Shown one piece after another: positions 1 to 11,717 of a DNA stretch of 64,000 nt. The stretch's first letter is position 1. Every line of letters starts with the position of its first letter. The stretch is taken from NCBI GenBank assembly GCA_029718625.1, contig JAINUF010000027.1, positions 4,055,332 through 4,119,331 of the forward strand, written 5' to 3'. The position numbers and the translations under genes were made by a program. Origin of the DNA: Synaphobranchus kaupii. Taxonomy: Eukaryota; Chordata; Actinopteri; Anguilliformes; Synaphobranchidae. The notes under the pieces were generated by a model. That model saw only the letters and a list, made by a program, of their open reading frames with translations, had not been told where the DNA came from and made no database searches.

Positions 1-3000
1 TTTGGGTTGGGGTCCGCACGCACTTTTGGGTTGGGGTCCGCACGCACTTTTGGGTTGGGGTCCGCACGCACTTTTGGGTTGGGGTCCGCACGCACTTTTG
101 GGTTGGGGTCCGCACGCACTTTTGGGTTGGGGTCCGCACGCACTTTTGGGTTGGGGTCCGCACGCACTTTTGGGTTGGGGTCCGCACGCACTTTTCGGTT
201 GGGGTCCGCACGCACTTTTGGGTTGGGGTCCGCACGCACTTTTCGGTTGGGGTCCGCACGCACTTTTGGGTTGGGGTCCGCACGCACTTTTGGGTTGGGG
301 TCCGCACGCACTTTTGGGTTGGGGTCCGCACGCACTTTTCGGTTGGGGTCCGCACGCACTTTTGGGTTGGGGTCCGCACGCACTTTTCGGTTGGGGTCCG
401 CACGCACTTTTCGGTTGGGGTCCGCACGCACTTTTGGGTTGGGGTCCGCACGCACTTTTGGGTTGGGGTCCGCACGCACTTTTGGGTTGGGGTCCGCACG
501 CACTTTTCGGTTGGGGTCCGGACGCACTTTTGGGTTGGGGTCCGCACGCACTTTTGGGTTGGGGTCCGCACGCACTTTTCGGTTGGGGTCCGCACGCACT
601 TTTGGGTTGGGGTCCGCACGCACTTTTCGGTTGGGGTCCGCACGCACTTTTGGGTTGGGGTCCGCACGCACTTTTGGGTTGGGGTCCGCACGCACTTTTG
701 GGTTGGGGTCCGCACGCACTTTTCGGTTGGGGTCCGCACGCACTTTTGGGTTGGGGTCCGCACGCACTTTTGGGTTGGGGTCCGCACGCACTTTTGGGTT
801 GGGGTCCGCACGCACTTTTGGGTTGGGGTCCGCACGCACTTTTGGGTTGGGGTCCGCACGCACTTTTCGGTTGGGGTCCGCACGCACTTTTGGGTTGGGG
901 TCCGCACGCACTTTTCGGTTGGGGTCCGCACGCACTTTTGGGTTGGGGTCCGCACGCACTTTTGGGTTGGGGTCCGCACGCACTTTTGGGTTGGGGTCCG
1001 CACGCACTTTTCGGTTGGGGTCCGCACGCACTTTTGGGTTGGGGTCCGCACGCACTTTTCGGTTGGGGTCCGCACGCACTTTTGGGTTGGGGTCCGCACG
1101 CACTTTTGGGTTGGGGTCCGTACGCACTTTTGGGTTGGGGTCCGCACGCACTTTTGGGTTGGGGTCCGCACGCACTTTTGGGTTGGGGTCCGCACGCACT
1201 TTTCGGTTGGGGTCCGCACGCACTTTTGGGTTGGGGTCCGCACGCACTTTTGGGTTGGGGTCCGCACGCACTTTTCGGTTGGGGTCCGCACGCACTTTTG
1301 GGTTGGGGTCCGCACGCACTTTTCGGTTGGGGTCCGCACGCACTTTTGGGTTGGGGTCCGCACGCACTTTTGGGTTGGGGTCCGCACGCACTTTTCGGTT
1401 GGGGTCCGCACGCACTTTTCGGTTGGGGTCCGCACGCACTTTTCGGTTGGGGTCCGCACGCACTTTTGGGTTGGGGTCCGCACGCACTTTTGGGTTGGGG
1501 TCCGCACGCAATTTTGGGTTGGGGTCCGCACGCACTTTTGGGTTGGGGTCCGCACGCACTTTTGGGTTGGGGTCCGCACGCACTTTTGGGTTGGGGTCCG
1601 CACGCACTTTTCGGTTGGGGTCCGCACGCACTTTTCGGTTGGGGTCCGCACGCACTTTTGGGTTGGGGTCCGCACGCACTTTTGGGTTGGGGTCCGCACG
1701 CACTTTTGGGTTGGGGTCCGCACGCACTTTTGGGTTGGGGTCCGCACGCACTTTTCGGTTGGGGTCCGCACGCACTTTTGGGTTGGGGTCCGCACGCACT
1801 TTTGGGTTGGGGTCCGCACGCACTTTTGGGTTGGGGTCCGCACGCACTTTTCGGTTGGGGTCCGCACGCACTTTTGGGTTGGGGGTCCGCACGCACTTTT
1901 GGGTTGGGGTCCGCACGCACTTTTCGGTTGGGGTCCGCACGCACTTTTCGGTTGGGGTCCGCACGCACTTTTGGGTTGGGGTCCGCACGCACTTTTGGGT
2001 TGGGGGTCCGCACGCACTTTTCGGTTGGGGTCCGCACGCACTTTTGGGTTGGGGTCCGCACGCACTTTTGGGTTGGGGTCCGCACGCACTTTTGGGTTGG
2101 GGTCCGCACGCACTTTTGGGTTGGGGTCCGCACGCACTTTTCGGTTGGGGTCCGCACGCACTTTTGGGTTGGGGTCCGCACGCACTTTTCGGTTGGGGTC
2201 CGCACGCACTTTTGGGTTGGGGTCCGCACGCACTTTTGGGTTGGGGTCCGCACGCACTTTTCGGTTGGGGTCCGCACGCACTTTTGGGTTGGGCTCCGCA
2301 CGCACTTTTGGGTTGGGGTCCGCACGCACTTTTCGGTTGGGGTCCGCACGCACTTTTCGGTTGGGGTCCGCACGCACTTTTGGGTTGGGGTCCGCACGCA
2401 CTTTTGGGTTGGGGTCCGCACGCACTTTTCGGTTGGGGTCCGCACGCACTTTTGGGTTGGGGTCCGCACGCACTTTTCGGTTGGGGTCCGCACGCACTTT
2501 TGGGTTGGGGTCCGCACGCACTTTTCGGTTGGGGTCCGCACGCACTTTTGGGTTGGGGTCCGCACGCACTTTTGGGTTGGGGTCCGCACGCACTTTTCGG
2601 TTGGGGTCCGCACGCACTTTTGGGTTGGGGTCCGCACGCACTTTTCGGTTGGGGTCCGCACGCACTTTTGGGTTGGGGTCCGCACGCACTTTTCGGTTGG
2701 GGTCCGCACGCACTTTTGGGTTGGGGTCCGCACGCACTTTTGGGTTGGGGTCCGCACGCACTTTTGGGTTGGGGTCCGCACGCACTTTTGGGTTGGGCTC
2801 CGCACGCACTTTTGGGTTGGGGTCCGCACGCACTTTTCGGTTGGGGTCCGCACGCACTTTTCGGTTGGGGTCCGCACGCACTTTTGGGTTGGGGTCCGCA
2901 CGCACTTTTGGGTTGGGGTCCGCACGCACTTTTCGGTTGGGGTCCGCACGCACTTTTCGGTTGGGGTCCGCACGCACTTTTGGGTTGGGGTCCGCACGCA

Positions 3001-4044
3001 CTTTTGGGTTGGGGTCCGCACGCACTTTTGGGTTGGGGTCCGCACGCACTTTTCGGTAAGTGGTGGGGTCCGCACGCACTTTTCGGTTGGGGTCCGCACG
3101 CACTTTTGGGTTGGGGTCCGCACGCACTTTTGGGTTGGGGTCCGCACGCACTTTTGGGTTGGGGTCCGCACGCACTTTTCGGTTGGGGTCCGCACGCACT
3201 TTTGGGTTGGGGGTCCGCACGCACTTTTGGGTTGGGGTCCGCACGCACTTTTGGGTTGGGGTCCGCACGCACTTTTGGGTTGGGGTCCGCACGCACTTTT
3301 GGGTTGGGGTCCGCACGCACTTTTGGGTTGGGGTCCGCACGCACTTTTGGGTTGGGGTCCGCACGCACTTTTGGGTTGGGGTCCGCACGCACTTTTCGGT
3401 TGGGGTCCGCACGCACTTTTGGGTTGGGGTCCGCACGCACTTTTGGGTTGGGGTCCGCACGCACTTTTGGGTTGGGGTCCGCACGCACTTTTGGGTTGGG
3501 GTCCGCACGCACTTTTGGGTTGGGGTCCGCACGCACTTTTGGGTTGGGGTCCGCACGCACTTTTGGGTTGGGGTCCGCACGCACTTTTGGGTTGGGGTCC
3601 GCACGCACTTTTGGGTTGGGGTCCGCACGCACTTTTGGGTTGGGGTTCGCACGCACTTTTGGGTTGGGGTCCGCACGCACTTTTGGGTTGGGGTCCGCAC
3701 GCACTTTTGGGTTGGGGTCCGCACGCACTTTTGGGTTGGGGTCCGCACGCACTTTTGGGTTGGGGTTCGCACGCACTTTTGGGTTGGGGTTCGCACGCAC
3801 TTTTGGGTTGGGGTTCGCACGCACTTTTGGGTTGGGGTTCGCACGCACTTTTGGGTTGGGGTCCGCACGCACTTTTGGGTTGGGGTTCGCACGCACTTTT
3901 GGGTTGGGGTTCGCACGCACTTTTGGGTTGGGGTTCGCACGCACTTTTGGGTTGGGGTTCGCACGCACTTTTGGGTTGGGGTCCGCACGCACTTTTGGGT
4001 TGGGGTCCGCACGCACTTTTGGGTTGGGGTCCGCACGCACTTTT
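1..4044 (+). repeat. 24-bp minisatellite array A (left-truncated by window)
   Basis: About 168 head-to-tail copies of a 24-bp unit that begins TTTGGGTTGGGG and ends TCCGCACGCACT. From 1 to about 3200 many units carry TTTTCGG instead of TTTTGGG. From about 3240 onward the array is almost pure GGG-type, and GTTCGC variants appear between about 3646 and 3970. Single-G insertions occur near 1881, 2004 and 3208, and a 6-bp AAGTGG insertion near 3058. The right end is fused without transition to an internal point of the TIR element at 4045. The unit has no stop codon in any frame and 24 is divisible by 3, so the long open frames here are not evidence of coding. Confidence 0.98.
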
Positions 4045-4403
4045 CAGTCTTCGCCGTGTGCGCGGAGATCTTTCTGATTTCGTGATTCCCGTACCCCATC
4101 CCCAACCCCTAAACATAACCTCACAGGAGTTCATGTAACTCGGGCTCATGCCCGAACTGTTAAGATAGTGGGCGAGCCCGACCACAAGAGTTCACGTAAC
4201 TCTCTACCAGATGAAGAAAAAATAAAAATAAAAAAGCATAATATCAAAGTGCCACAACCAAAGACAAATTATGTGGCCACAATCGTCAATATACGACGCA
4301 AAAGGCTGCGTCAATATACGACGCAAAAGGCTACCTTTGGCGTCACATAGCGACGCTTGGGCAGAAGCGTCGCTATGTGACGAGTCCGCGTGAGACCACG
4401 TTG
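4045..4403 (+). mobile_element. TIR element, 5'-truncated copy (359 bp of 536)
   Basis: This matches the right 359 bp of the intact copy at 31189-31724. It starts at CAGTCTTCGCC directly after array A, so the left terminal repeat is missing. The right end is intact, with the hairpin built from GCGTCACATAGCGACGC and its inverse and then GTGAGACCACGTTG. The TTTATAA half of the target duplication follows at 4404-4410. A ~23-bp direct repeat with GTCAATATACGACGC lies near 4286-4332. No transposase is encoded. Confidence 0.85.
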
Positions 4404-6484
4404 TTTATAAATATATGAAAAATATGCCTTCCACCAAAGTCTACACGCCCCCTGCCACTCAGTTCCCCGCTCACACCGGTCTGGGATCCATGCACGCTGT
4501 GCTCAAGTACGGCGCAAACACATTCTTTACAGTCTAGGGGGAAGTCGTTTCCCCCAGCAAAAGCTCATCACAATATCCCCGGTTCCACTGGCTCCGTCGC
4601 ACTGACCGGCTCTGCAGTACGCCACCGTACACACAACACAACACATTCGCACAGAAATAAAAGCTAACCAAACTTAAACCAAACGAAAAGAAAATACACT
4701 GTCAAACATTTCGGGAGCTCAGAGGCAAGCCACCCTCTCTCGCTCACCCTCCGTCAATTCTCCCCTTTCACTCCAGGTGCGTTCCATTTATTCCCTCAGG
4801 AAACCCAGCCCCTTGCGTCCCCACTTCAATCAATCAATTCCCCCATGAGTACCAACCACTCATTCAATCATTCAATCCCGTTCCGCAATTATCCAATTTA
4901 CTACTACAAAATCCACTCTCATTCCCTCCTCACTGAGGAAGACCACAAAACATGTTACACACAATGTGCATGTGACACAGCCAGTGTGTGCATGTGATTG
5001 GTTGACGTGAGCAGGAGCAAACCAGGGTGCATTCACAAATGCAGAATCACACAGACAAATGCATTGTTGAAAATCAACAATGGGGTAGCTGCCAGCAGCT
5101 AGCACCACAGAGGGTGAGTCCCAATATTCCTCGCTCCTCACCTCCACTCATCTCCTACCCGGAAGTATGCAACAGTACAAGTAGTTGCACGTACAGCATA
5201 AAGTGTACCTGACATTGCGGTTTGCGTCATTTAATTAATATGTAACCATTAATATGTAATCAGCAATATTAGATTAGGACACAAAGATCGGCTTCTGGGG
5301 CCGGAGGGAGAGGAGGTGGTAGTGGAGGAAAGGAGGATGCATTTTTGGAGTCTTGTGATGCACACAGTGCATGGTATTTTTTCAGAGTAAGAGTAGAAGA
5401 CGTCTGGTCAGAAAAGTGTGAGATGTTAATGTGTAGGGAGCGGGCTGAGCTATAGCTAGCTATGTTCTGTGAGCTACCAGCCATTCTCAGATCTTGTTAC
5501 CCTACGCAGAACCAGGGGGTCAATTACACTACAAATAACTGTACAGAACGTGATGTATACACACACTCACATTGCACTATAATATTTCAGGCAGAAAAAG
5601 GCATTGGTTATGTATTCATAGTCACACTGAGACTCAGATTTACAACTGCAAGAGCTGACAGAGATGCTTCACACACTGAAGAAATAGAAATGTCGTACTA
5701 GACAAATGTGTAGCAGGCCTGTACATGTCCAGTAGAGTGGACATGCCTCCCGCACTGTGAAAGCTAACACTACCACACCGGCGCCTAGATGGTATCCGTC
5801 TCTCCTGGAAAAGGTGGCACGACAGATAACGTCACCATTTTGTGCCAAGCATGGCCATATTCTTTGATATGAATACTAGCTCTGACACCAAAAACTAGAC
5901 ACTCTGCTGCTATTGCTGATTCTGTTACTCAACTGGAGAAGGTCTGCAGCAAGATAAGTCCGTTTAAAACCACTGGTCCGAGTCCTGTGGATGGACTCCG
6001 AGCTGACTCAGTATAATTTAATCAGCAGAGCTGGTAAGGAAAGACAGCAGTAGATATAGTCTATGGCCCACATTTACTGACTGCATCTGCATAGATCTTG
6101 TTCTCTTGCTCTAGTTTCAATGAGAGACAATTCCTGTCAGAGACATGCTCTCTCTCAAACTCAAACCAGATCTTATAGAGTCATATGACACGATGCTGCA
6201 CTACCGAACAGATCACCTGCTGAAAAGACCACACAGAGAAAGCTACACAGCAATTTATAATAATCCCAGTAATTGCAGCTGCAAAGCTAATAGCCAGCAG
6301 TTTGCTTGTTTATTAGGGGGACGTAGCTGCTGGTACCCTATTGTTTTTGTTCAGATTCTTTTTTTTTCTTTTTTTTTTTCTTTTTTTCTCCCCTTTCACC
6401 TAAAATTCCCATGAGCTGGTTTGGCCTAGAATCACCAAACTTGGCAGGCTTGTTGAGATTGCCAAACCCTTGTATCCTCTATAT

Positions 6485-6790
6485 CAGTGGTTCCCAACCC
6501 TGGTCCTGGAGTACCCCTGTGTATGCTGGTTTTCGTTCCAACCACAATTGCAATACCAGAATTTTAACAAGCTGTTATTTTTTCTTAATTAGGTGTTTTT
6601 ATTGTATAGAGAGAACACTTTAAAATCTTTACTCTCTTAAGCCACGTTATGTTAGCAATAGCTATGCATGCCATGAAGAAGAAAAAAAACCCATGTTCAT
6701 TATGCTCATTGTGTTATATTGCAAACAATTACAAAGAAGAAGTAACAACTCAGGTGATTAGGCTCCTAATTAGGTAATTGAACGCAAGTT
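6485..6790 (+). mobile_element. Dispersed-repeat fragment with hAT-like terminus (U1)
   Basis: It starts CAGTGGTTCCCAACC and continues with CTGGTCCTGGAGTACCCC and GTTTTCGTTCCAACCAC. This resembles the 5' termini of hAT-type non-autonomous repeats that are abundant in vertebrate, especially fish, genomes. AATTAGG-rich sequence follows. I see no matching right terminus or target duplication, so the end coordinate is approximate. The fragment is part of the macro-unit and was amplified with it. Confidence 0.4.
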
Positions 6791-6961
6791 AAATTTTTTC
6801 CTTAACACAATGCAGGTTTGGCTAGTTATCATTTGCTTTGTCTTTGAATTCTTCATTATTTACCAAACGGTTAGTTTTATTGGCCATGTGGCCACAATTT
6901 CACCAATTATGAGCCTAGGACGGCACAGATTTCAGAGGTTTTGGGTCATGGATCCACCCAG

Positions 6962-7032
6962 GGCAGATTCCAGACGGTCTTAAGGCTTGCAGCTGCTGGT
7001 CGCACTCTGAGGCCTTAAGACTTGTATCTGCC
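6962..7032. repeat. Imperfect inverted repeat, ~71 bp (U1)
   Basis: The arms are GGCAGAT..GTCTTAAGGC on the left and GCCTTAAGAC..ATCTGCC on the right, around a CAGCTGCTGG-containing loop. The inner 10 bp of the arms pair perfectly. U2 has the same structure at 10606-10676. B-lineage units carry an extra TTG or TTTG beside the left arm. It could be a small hairpin element or a decayed TIR element. Confidence 0.6.
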
Positions 7033-7479
7033 GTAAATTCTCGACACCTGTAACGGGCCTAGTTCTTGACATGGATTCTGATACTACAATTCACAAGTGT
7101 TGAGATATGAACCAGGCCAAAGTCGTGACAACGAGGCCCTGGGACCTGAGTCTGAGACATAAAATATACATACCACTGCACCTGGGACACCGGCACACTT
7201 CAGAACGTACGCACTGGGTTTGCACACAGATAAACCGGGGCCACAATTGCTTGCGGGGCTGCAGAAAAGCTGGAGTGAAAAAGAGAGGTTGAAACATGTT
7301 TAAAATCACCAATATCTGTTAGCATAAATTATGCGGGGAAAACACATGAGAAGCTGTGACTTGGATTATTATTTCTTCATATATTTATAAATATGCACAG
7401 TGAAAATGGTGATGGTTAAATCCCCCCATGAAGTTTAATTAGAGTTTGAAGTTGGCCATCTCATATCCTTGTATATAAC

Positions 7480-7687
7480 AGTACTACCACATTTTGACCA
7501 CAAGATGGTGCCATTTTAACAGATAGTTGAATTGGCACCATCTTGTGGTCAAAATGTGGTAGTACTATGTGAAATACAAGGATATGAGATGTATATCACA
7601 TATAGTACTACCACATTTTGACCACTAGATGGTGCCATTTCAACAATCTGTTAAAATGGCACCATCTTGTGGTCAAAATGTGGTAGT
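7480..7687. repeat. Tandem hairpin pair, truncated form (U1/U2 junction)
   Basis: Hairpin 1 (7480-7566) has a perfect 34-bp stem, from AGTACTACCAC to TGGTGCCA and its inverse, around a 19-nt loop. Hairpin 2 (7604-7687) has a similar stem with a few mismatches. Each arm contains CCAC(A/T)AGATGGTGCC in inverted orientation: 7498-7512, 7534-7548, 7622-7636 and 7658-7672. The outer right arm found in L-kind units is deleted here, and the sequence passes at 7688 into the C-rich minisatellite. Confidence 0.85.
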
Positions 7688-8099
7688 CTAAAAGTCTACA
7701 CGCGCCCCCCCCCCTCAAAAGTCTACATGCCCCCCCTCAAAAGTCTACACGCCCCCCCCCAAAAGTCTACACGCGCCCCCCCCCTCAAAAGTCAACATGC
7801 ACCCCCCCTCAAAAGTCTACACGCACACACACACACACTCACACACACAAAGTAGTGGAGTCCTGCCCACACCACTTGGAGGACTACCACCAAATAAAAG
7901 AAAAATACAGGCCAAACAAATAACCATACACATGCAACACACAATGGGACAGCTTCGCCACTCTTTGGTGGTCGCCAACGGGGTTTATGCCTGTCCCCCC
8001 ACTCGGGCGAGCCTCAGGTCACAGGCCTTCGCCCTCATCACACTCGCCGGTCACGCCACAGGACACCGACTCTAGGCAAGGGAGAGACGTACACACCCT
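7688..8099 (+). repeat. S-kind spacer of U2: C-rich minisatellite, (CA)n and unique segment
   Basis: Six imperfect units each begin AAAAGTCTACACGC or AAAAGTCAACATGC and end in a run of C (7689-7823). A (CA)n tract follows at 7824-7850. The remaining ~250 bp (7851-8099) are unique sequence, repeated only in the other S-kind units. L-kind units keep only a remnant (AAAGTCTACACGCCCC), so they have lost this spacer. Confidence 0.85.
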
Positions 8100-11000
8100 C
8101 TGCCACTCAGTTCCCCGCTCACACCGGTCTGGGATCCATGCACGCTGTGCTCAAGTACGGCGCAAACACATTCTTTACAGTCTAGGGGAAGTCGTTTCCC
8201 CCAGCAAAAGCTCATCACAATATCCCCGGTTCCACTGGCTCCGTCGCACTGACCGGCTCTGCAGTACGCCACCGTACACACAACACAACACATTCGCACA
8301 GAAATAAAAGCTAACCAAACTTAATAAACCAAACGAAAAGAAAATACACTGTCAAACATTTCGGGAGCTCAGAGGCAAGCCACCCTCTCTCGCTCACCCT
8401 CCGTCAATTCTCCCCTTTCACTCCAGGTGCGTTCCATTTATTCCCTCAGGAAACCCAGCCCCTTGCGTCCCCACTTCAATCAATCAATTCCCCCATGAGT
8501 ACCAACCACTCATTCAATCATTCAATCCCGTTCCGCAATTATCCAATTTACTACTACAAAATCCACTCTCATTCCCTCCTCACTGAGGAAGACCACAAAA
8601 CATGTTACACACAATGTGCATGTGACACAGCCAGTGTGTGCATGTGATTGGTTGACGTGAGCAGGAGCAAACCAGGGTGCATTCACAAATGCAGAATCAC
8701 ACAGACAAATGCATTGTTGAAAATCAACAATGGGGTAGCTGCCAGCAGCTAGCACCACAGAGGGTGAGTCCCCAATATTCCTCGCTCCTCACCTCCACTC
8801 ATCTCCTACCCGGAAGTATGCAAAAGTACAAGTAGTTGCACGTACAGCATAAAGTGTACCTGACATTGCGGTTTGCGTCATTTAATTAATATGTAACCAT
8901 TAATATGTAATCAGCAATATTAGATTAGGACACAAAGATCGGCTTCTGGGGCCGGAGGAGAGGAGGTGGTAGTGGAGGAAAGGATGCATTTTTGGAGTCT
9001 TGTGATGCACACAGTGCATGGTATTTTTTCAGAGTAAGAGTAGAAGACGTCTGGTCAGAAAAGTGTGAGATGTTAATGTGTAGGGAGCGGGCTGAGCTAT
9101 AGCTAGCTATGTTCTGTGAGCTACCAGCCATTCTCAGATCTTGTTACCCTACGCAGAACCAGGGGTCAATTACACTACAAATAACTGTACAGAACGTGAT
9201 GTATACACACACTCACATTGCACTATAATATTTCAGGCAGAAAAAGGCATTGGTTATGTATTCATAGTCACACTGAGACTCAGATTTACAACTGCAAGAG
9301 CTGACAGAGATGCTTCACACACTGAAGAAATAGAAATGTCGTACTAGACAAATGTGTAGCAGGCCTGTACATGTCCAGTAGAGTGGACATGCCTCCCGCA
9401 CTGTGAAAGCTAACACTACCACACCGGCGCCTAGATGGTATCCGTCTCTCCTGGAAAAGGTGGCACGACAGATAACGTCACCATTTTGTGCCAAGCATGG
9501 CCATATTCTTTGATATGAATACTAGCTCTGACACCAAAAACTAGACACTCTGCTGCTATTGCTGATTCTGTTACTCAACTGGAGAAGGTCTGCAGCAAGA
9601 TAAGTCCGTTTAAAACCACTGGTCCGAGTCCTGTGGATGGACTCCGAGCTGACTCAGTATAATTTAATCAGCAGAGCTGGTAAGGAAAGACAGCAGTAGA
9701 TATAGTCTATGGCCCACATTTACTGACTGCATCTGCATAGATCTTGTTCTCTTGCTCTAGTTTCAATGAGAGACAATTCCTGTCAGAGACATGCTCTCTC
9801 TCAAACTCAAACCAGATCTTATAGAGTCATATGACACGATGCTGCACTACCGAACAGATCACCTGCTGAAAAGACCACACAGAGAAAGCTACACAGCAAT
9901 TTATAATAATCCCAGTAATTGCAGCTGCAAAGCTAATAGCCAGCAGTTTGCTTGTTTATTAGGGGACGTAGCTGCTGGTACCCTATTGTTTTTGTTCAGA
10001 TTCTTTTTTTTTCTTTTTTTTTTCTTTTTTTCTCCCCTTTCACCTAAAATTCCCATGAGCTGGTTTGGCCTAGAATCACCAAACTTGGCAGGCTTGTTGA
10101 GATTGCCAAACCCTTGTATCCTCTATATCAGTGGTTCCCAACCCTGGTCCTGGAGTACCCCTGTGTATGCTGGTTTTCGTTCCAACCACAATTGCAATAC
10201 CAGAATTTTAACAAGCTGTTATTTTTTCTTAATTAGGTGTTTTTATTGTATAGAGAGAACACTTTAAAATCTTTACTCTCTTAAGCCACGTTATGTTAGC
10301 AATAGCTATGCATGCCATGAAGAAGAAAAAAAACCCATGTTCATTATGCTCATTGTGTTATATTGCAAACAATTACAAAGAAGAAGTAACAACTCAGGTG
10401 ATTAGGCTCCTAATTAGGTAATTGAACGCAAGTTAAATTTTTTCCTTAACACAATGCAGGTTTGGCTAGTTATCATTTGCTTTGTCTTTGAATTCTTCAT
10501 TATTTACCAAACGGTTAGTTTTATTGGCCATGTGGCCACAATTTCACCAATTATGAGCCTAGGACGGCACAGATTTCAGAGGTTTTGGGTCATGGATCCA
10601 CCCAGGGCAGATTCCAGACGGTCTTAAGGCTTGCAGCTGCTGGTCGCACTCTGAGGCCTTAAGACTTGTATCTGCCGTAAATTCTCGACACCTGTAACGG
10701 GCCTAGTTCTTGACATGGATTCTGATACTACAATTCACAAGTGTTGAGATATGAACCAGGCCAAAGTCGTGACAACGAGGCCCTGGGACCTGAGTCTGAG
10801 ACATAAAATATACATACCACTGCACCTGGGACACCGGCACACTTCAGAACGTACGCACTGGGTTTGCACACAGATAAACCGGGGCCACAATTGCTTGCGG
10901 GGCTGCAGAAAAGCTGGAGTGAAAAAGAGAGGTTGAAACATGTTTAAAATCACCAATATCTGTTAGCATAAATTATGCGGGAAAACACATGAGAAGCTGT

Positions 11001-11163
11001 GACTTGGATTATTATTTCTTCATATATTTATAAATATGCACAGTGAAAATGGTGATGGTTAAATCCCCCCATGAAGTTTAATTAGAGTTTGAAGTTGGCC
11101 ATCTCATATCCTTGTATATAACAGTACTACCACATTTTGACCACAAGATGGTGCCATTTTAAC
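8100..11163 (+). repeat. Macro-unit core U2 (A lineage, S-kind start)
   Basis: Same layout as U1 and A lineage throughout. It retains AATAAACC in the 5' part (U1 has the 4-bp deletion). It has lost one GGAG in the purine stretch near 8980 and gained one C near 8771. The core ends in the hairpin pair with no 24-bp array. Confidence 0.9.
10129..10434 (+). mobile_element. hAT-like terminus fragment (U2)
   Basis: Copy of the U1 fragment at 6485, with no difference seen in the first 70 bp. The right end is approximate. Confidence 0.4.
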
Positions 11164-11330
11164 AGATAGTTGAATTGGCACCATCTTGTGGTCAAAATGT
11201 GGTAGTACTATGTGAAATACAAGGATATGAGATGTATATCACATATAGTACTACCACATTTTGACCACTAGATGGTGCCATTTCAACAATCTGTTAAAAT
11301 GGCACCATCTTGTGGTCAAAATGTGGTAGT
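11123..11330. repeat. Tandem hairpin pair, truncated form (U2/U3 junction)
   Basis: 208 bp, same structure and apparently the same sequence as at 7480-7687, including four CCAC(A/T)AGATGGTGCC-type motifs in inverted pairs. It is cut at the same GTGGTAGT|CTAAAAG junction. Confidence 0.85.
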
Positions 11331-11717
11331 CTAAAAGTCTACACGCGCCCCCCCCCTCAAAAGTCTACACGCCCCCCCCAAAAGTCTACACGCGCCCCCC
11401 CCCTCAAAAGTCAACATGCACCCCCCCTCAAAAGTCTACACGCACACACACACACACTCACACACACAAAGTAGTGGAGTCCTGCCCACACCACTTGGAG
11501 GACTACCACCAAATAAAAGAAAAATACAGGCCAAACAAATAACCATACACATGCAACACACAATGGGACAGCTTCGCCACTCTTTGGTGGTCGCCAACGG
11601 GGTTTATGCCTGTCCCCCACTCGGGCGAGCCTCAGGTCACAGGCCTTCGCCCTCATCACACTCGCCGGTCACGCCACAGGACACCGACTCTAGGCAAGGG
11701 AGAGACGTACACACCCT
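11331..11717 (+). repeat. S-kind spacer of U3: C-rich minisatellite, (CA)n and unique segment
   Basis: It has one minisatellite unit fewer than U2 (five instead of six). The (CA)n tract is at 11443-11468, and the unique segment then runs to the core. Variation in C-run length and unit number against U2 is typical of slippage. Confidence 0.85.

Larger units (their letters stand above)
4452..7520 (+). repeat. Macro-unit core U1 (A lineage, L-kind start)
   Basis: This is the reference copy of a ~3.05-kb tandem unit. The 48 bp before it (4404-4451) link it to the TIR element. Order along the unit: a C- and CA-rich segment (4452-4860); a segment with ATTGG, TGACGTGA and CCGGAAGT motifs (4997-5166); a purine-rich stretch (5290-5340); a small hairpin with CATGTCC and GGACATG (5724-5745); a T-rich tract (6358-6387); a hAT-like repeat terminus (6485); an inverted repeat (6962-7032); and the X segment (7216-7520). 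A-lineage markers include GGCACGACAG, AAAACCACTGG, the long T tract and GCTTGCGGGG. Short ORFs on both strands are under 90 codons, show no recognisable domain and change length between copies, so I call no gene. Confidence 0.9.

Noticed and set aside
1..4044. CRISPR array
   Set aside because: The 24-bp units are contiguous, with no unique spacers between them.
1..4044. Telomeric repeat
   Set aside because: GGGTTGGGG resembles telomere G runs, but the unit is 24 bp, no TTAGGG tract occurs and arrays are interrupted by 3-kb units.
5269..5484. Minus-strand ORF of about 70 codons in the purine-rich region
   Set aside because: Disrupted or altered by indels in U1, U2 and U6, it has a low-complexity proline-rich end and no recognisable family.
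6145..6623. Short conserved ORFs in the core (about 60-160 codons, for example 6145-6414 and 9791-10267)
   Set aside because: They are repeated because the DNA is repeated. Their lengths change with T-tract and small indels between units, and no domain or start context is recognisable.
6485..6790. A complete hAT transposon
   Set aside because: Only a hAT-like 5' terminus is visible. There is no matching right end, target duplication or transposase frame.
4452..7520. tRNA, 5S or SINE head in the core
   Set aside because: I found no convincing A box/B box pair or cloverleaf in the core.
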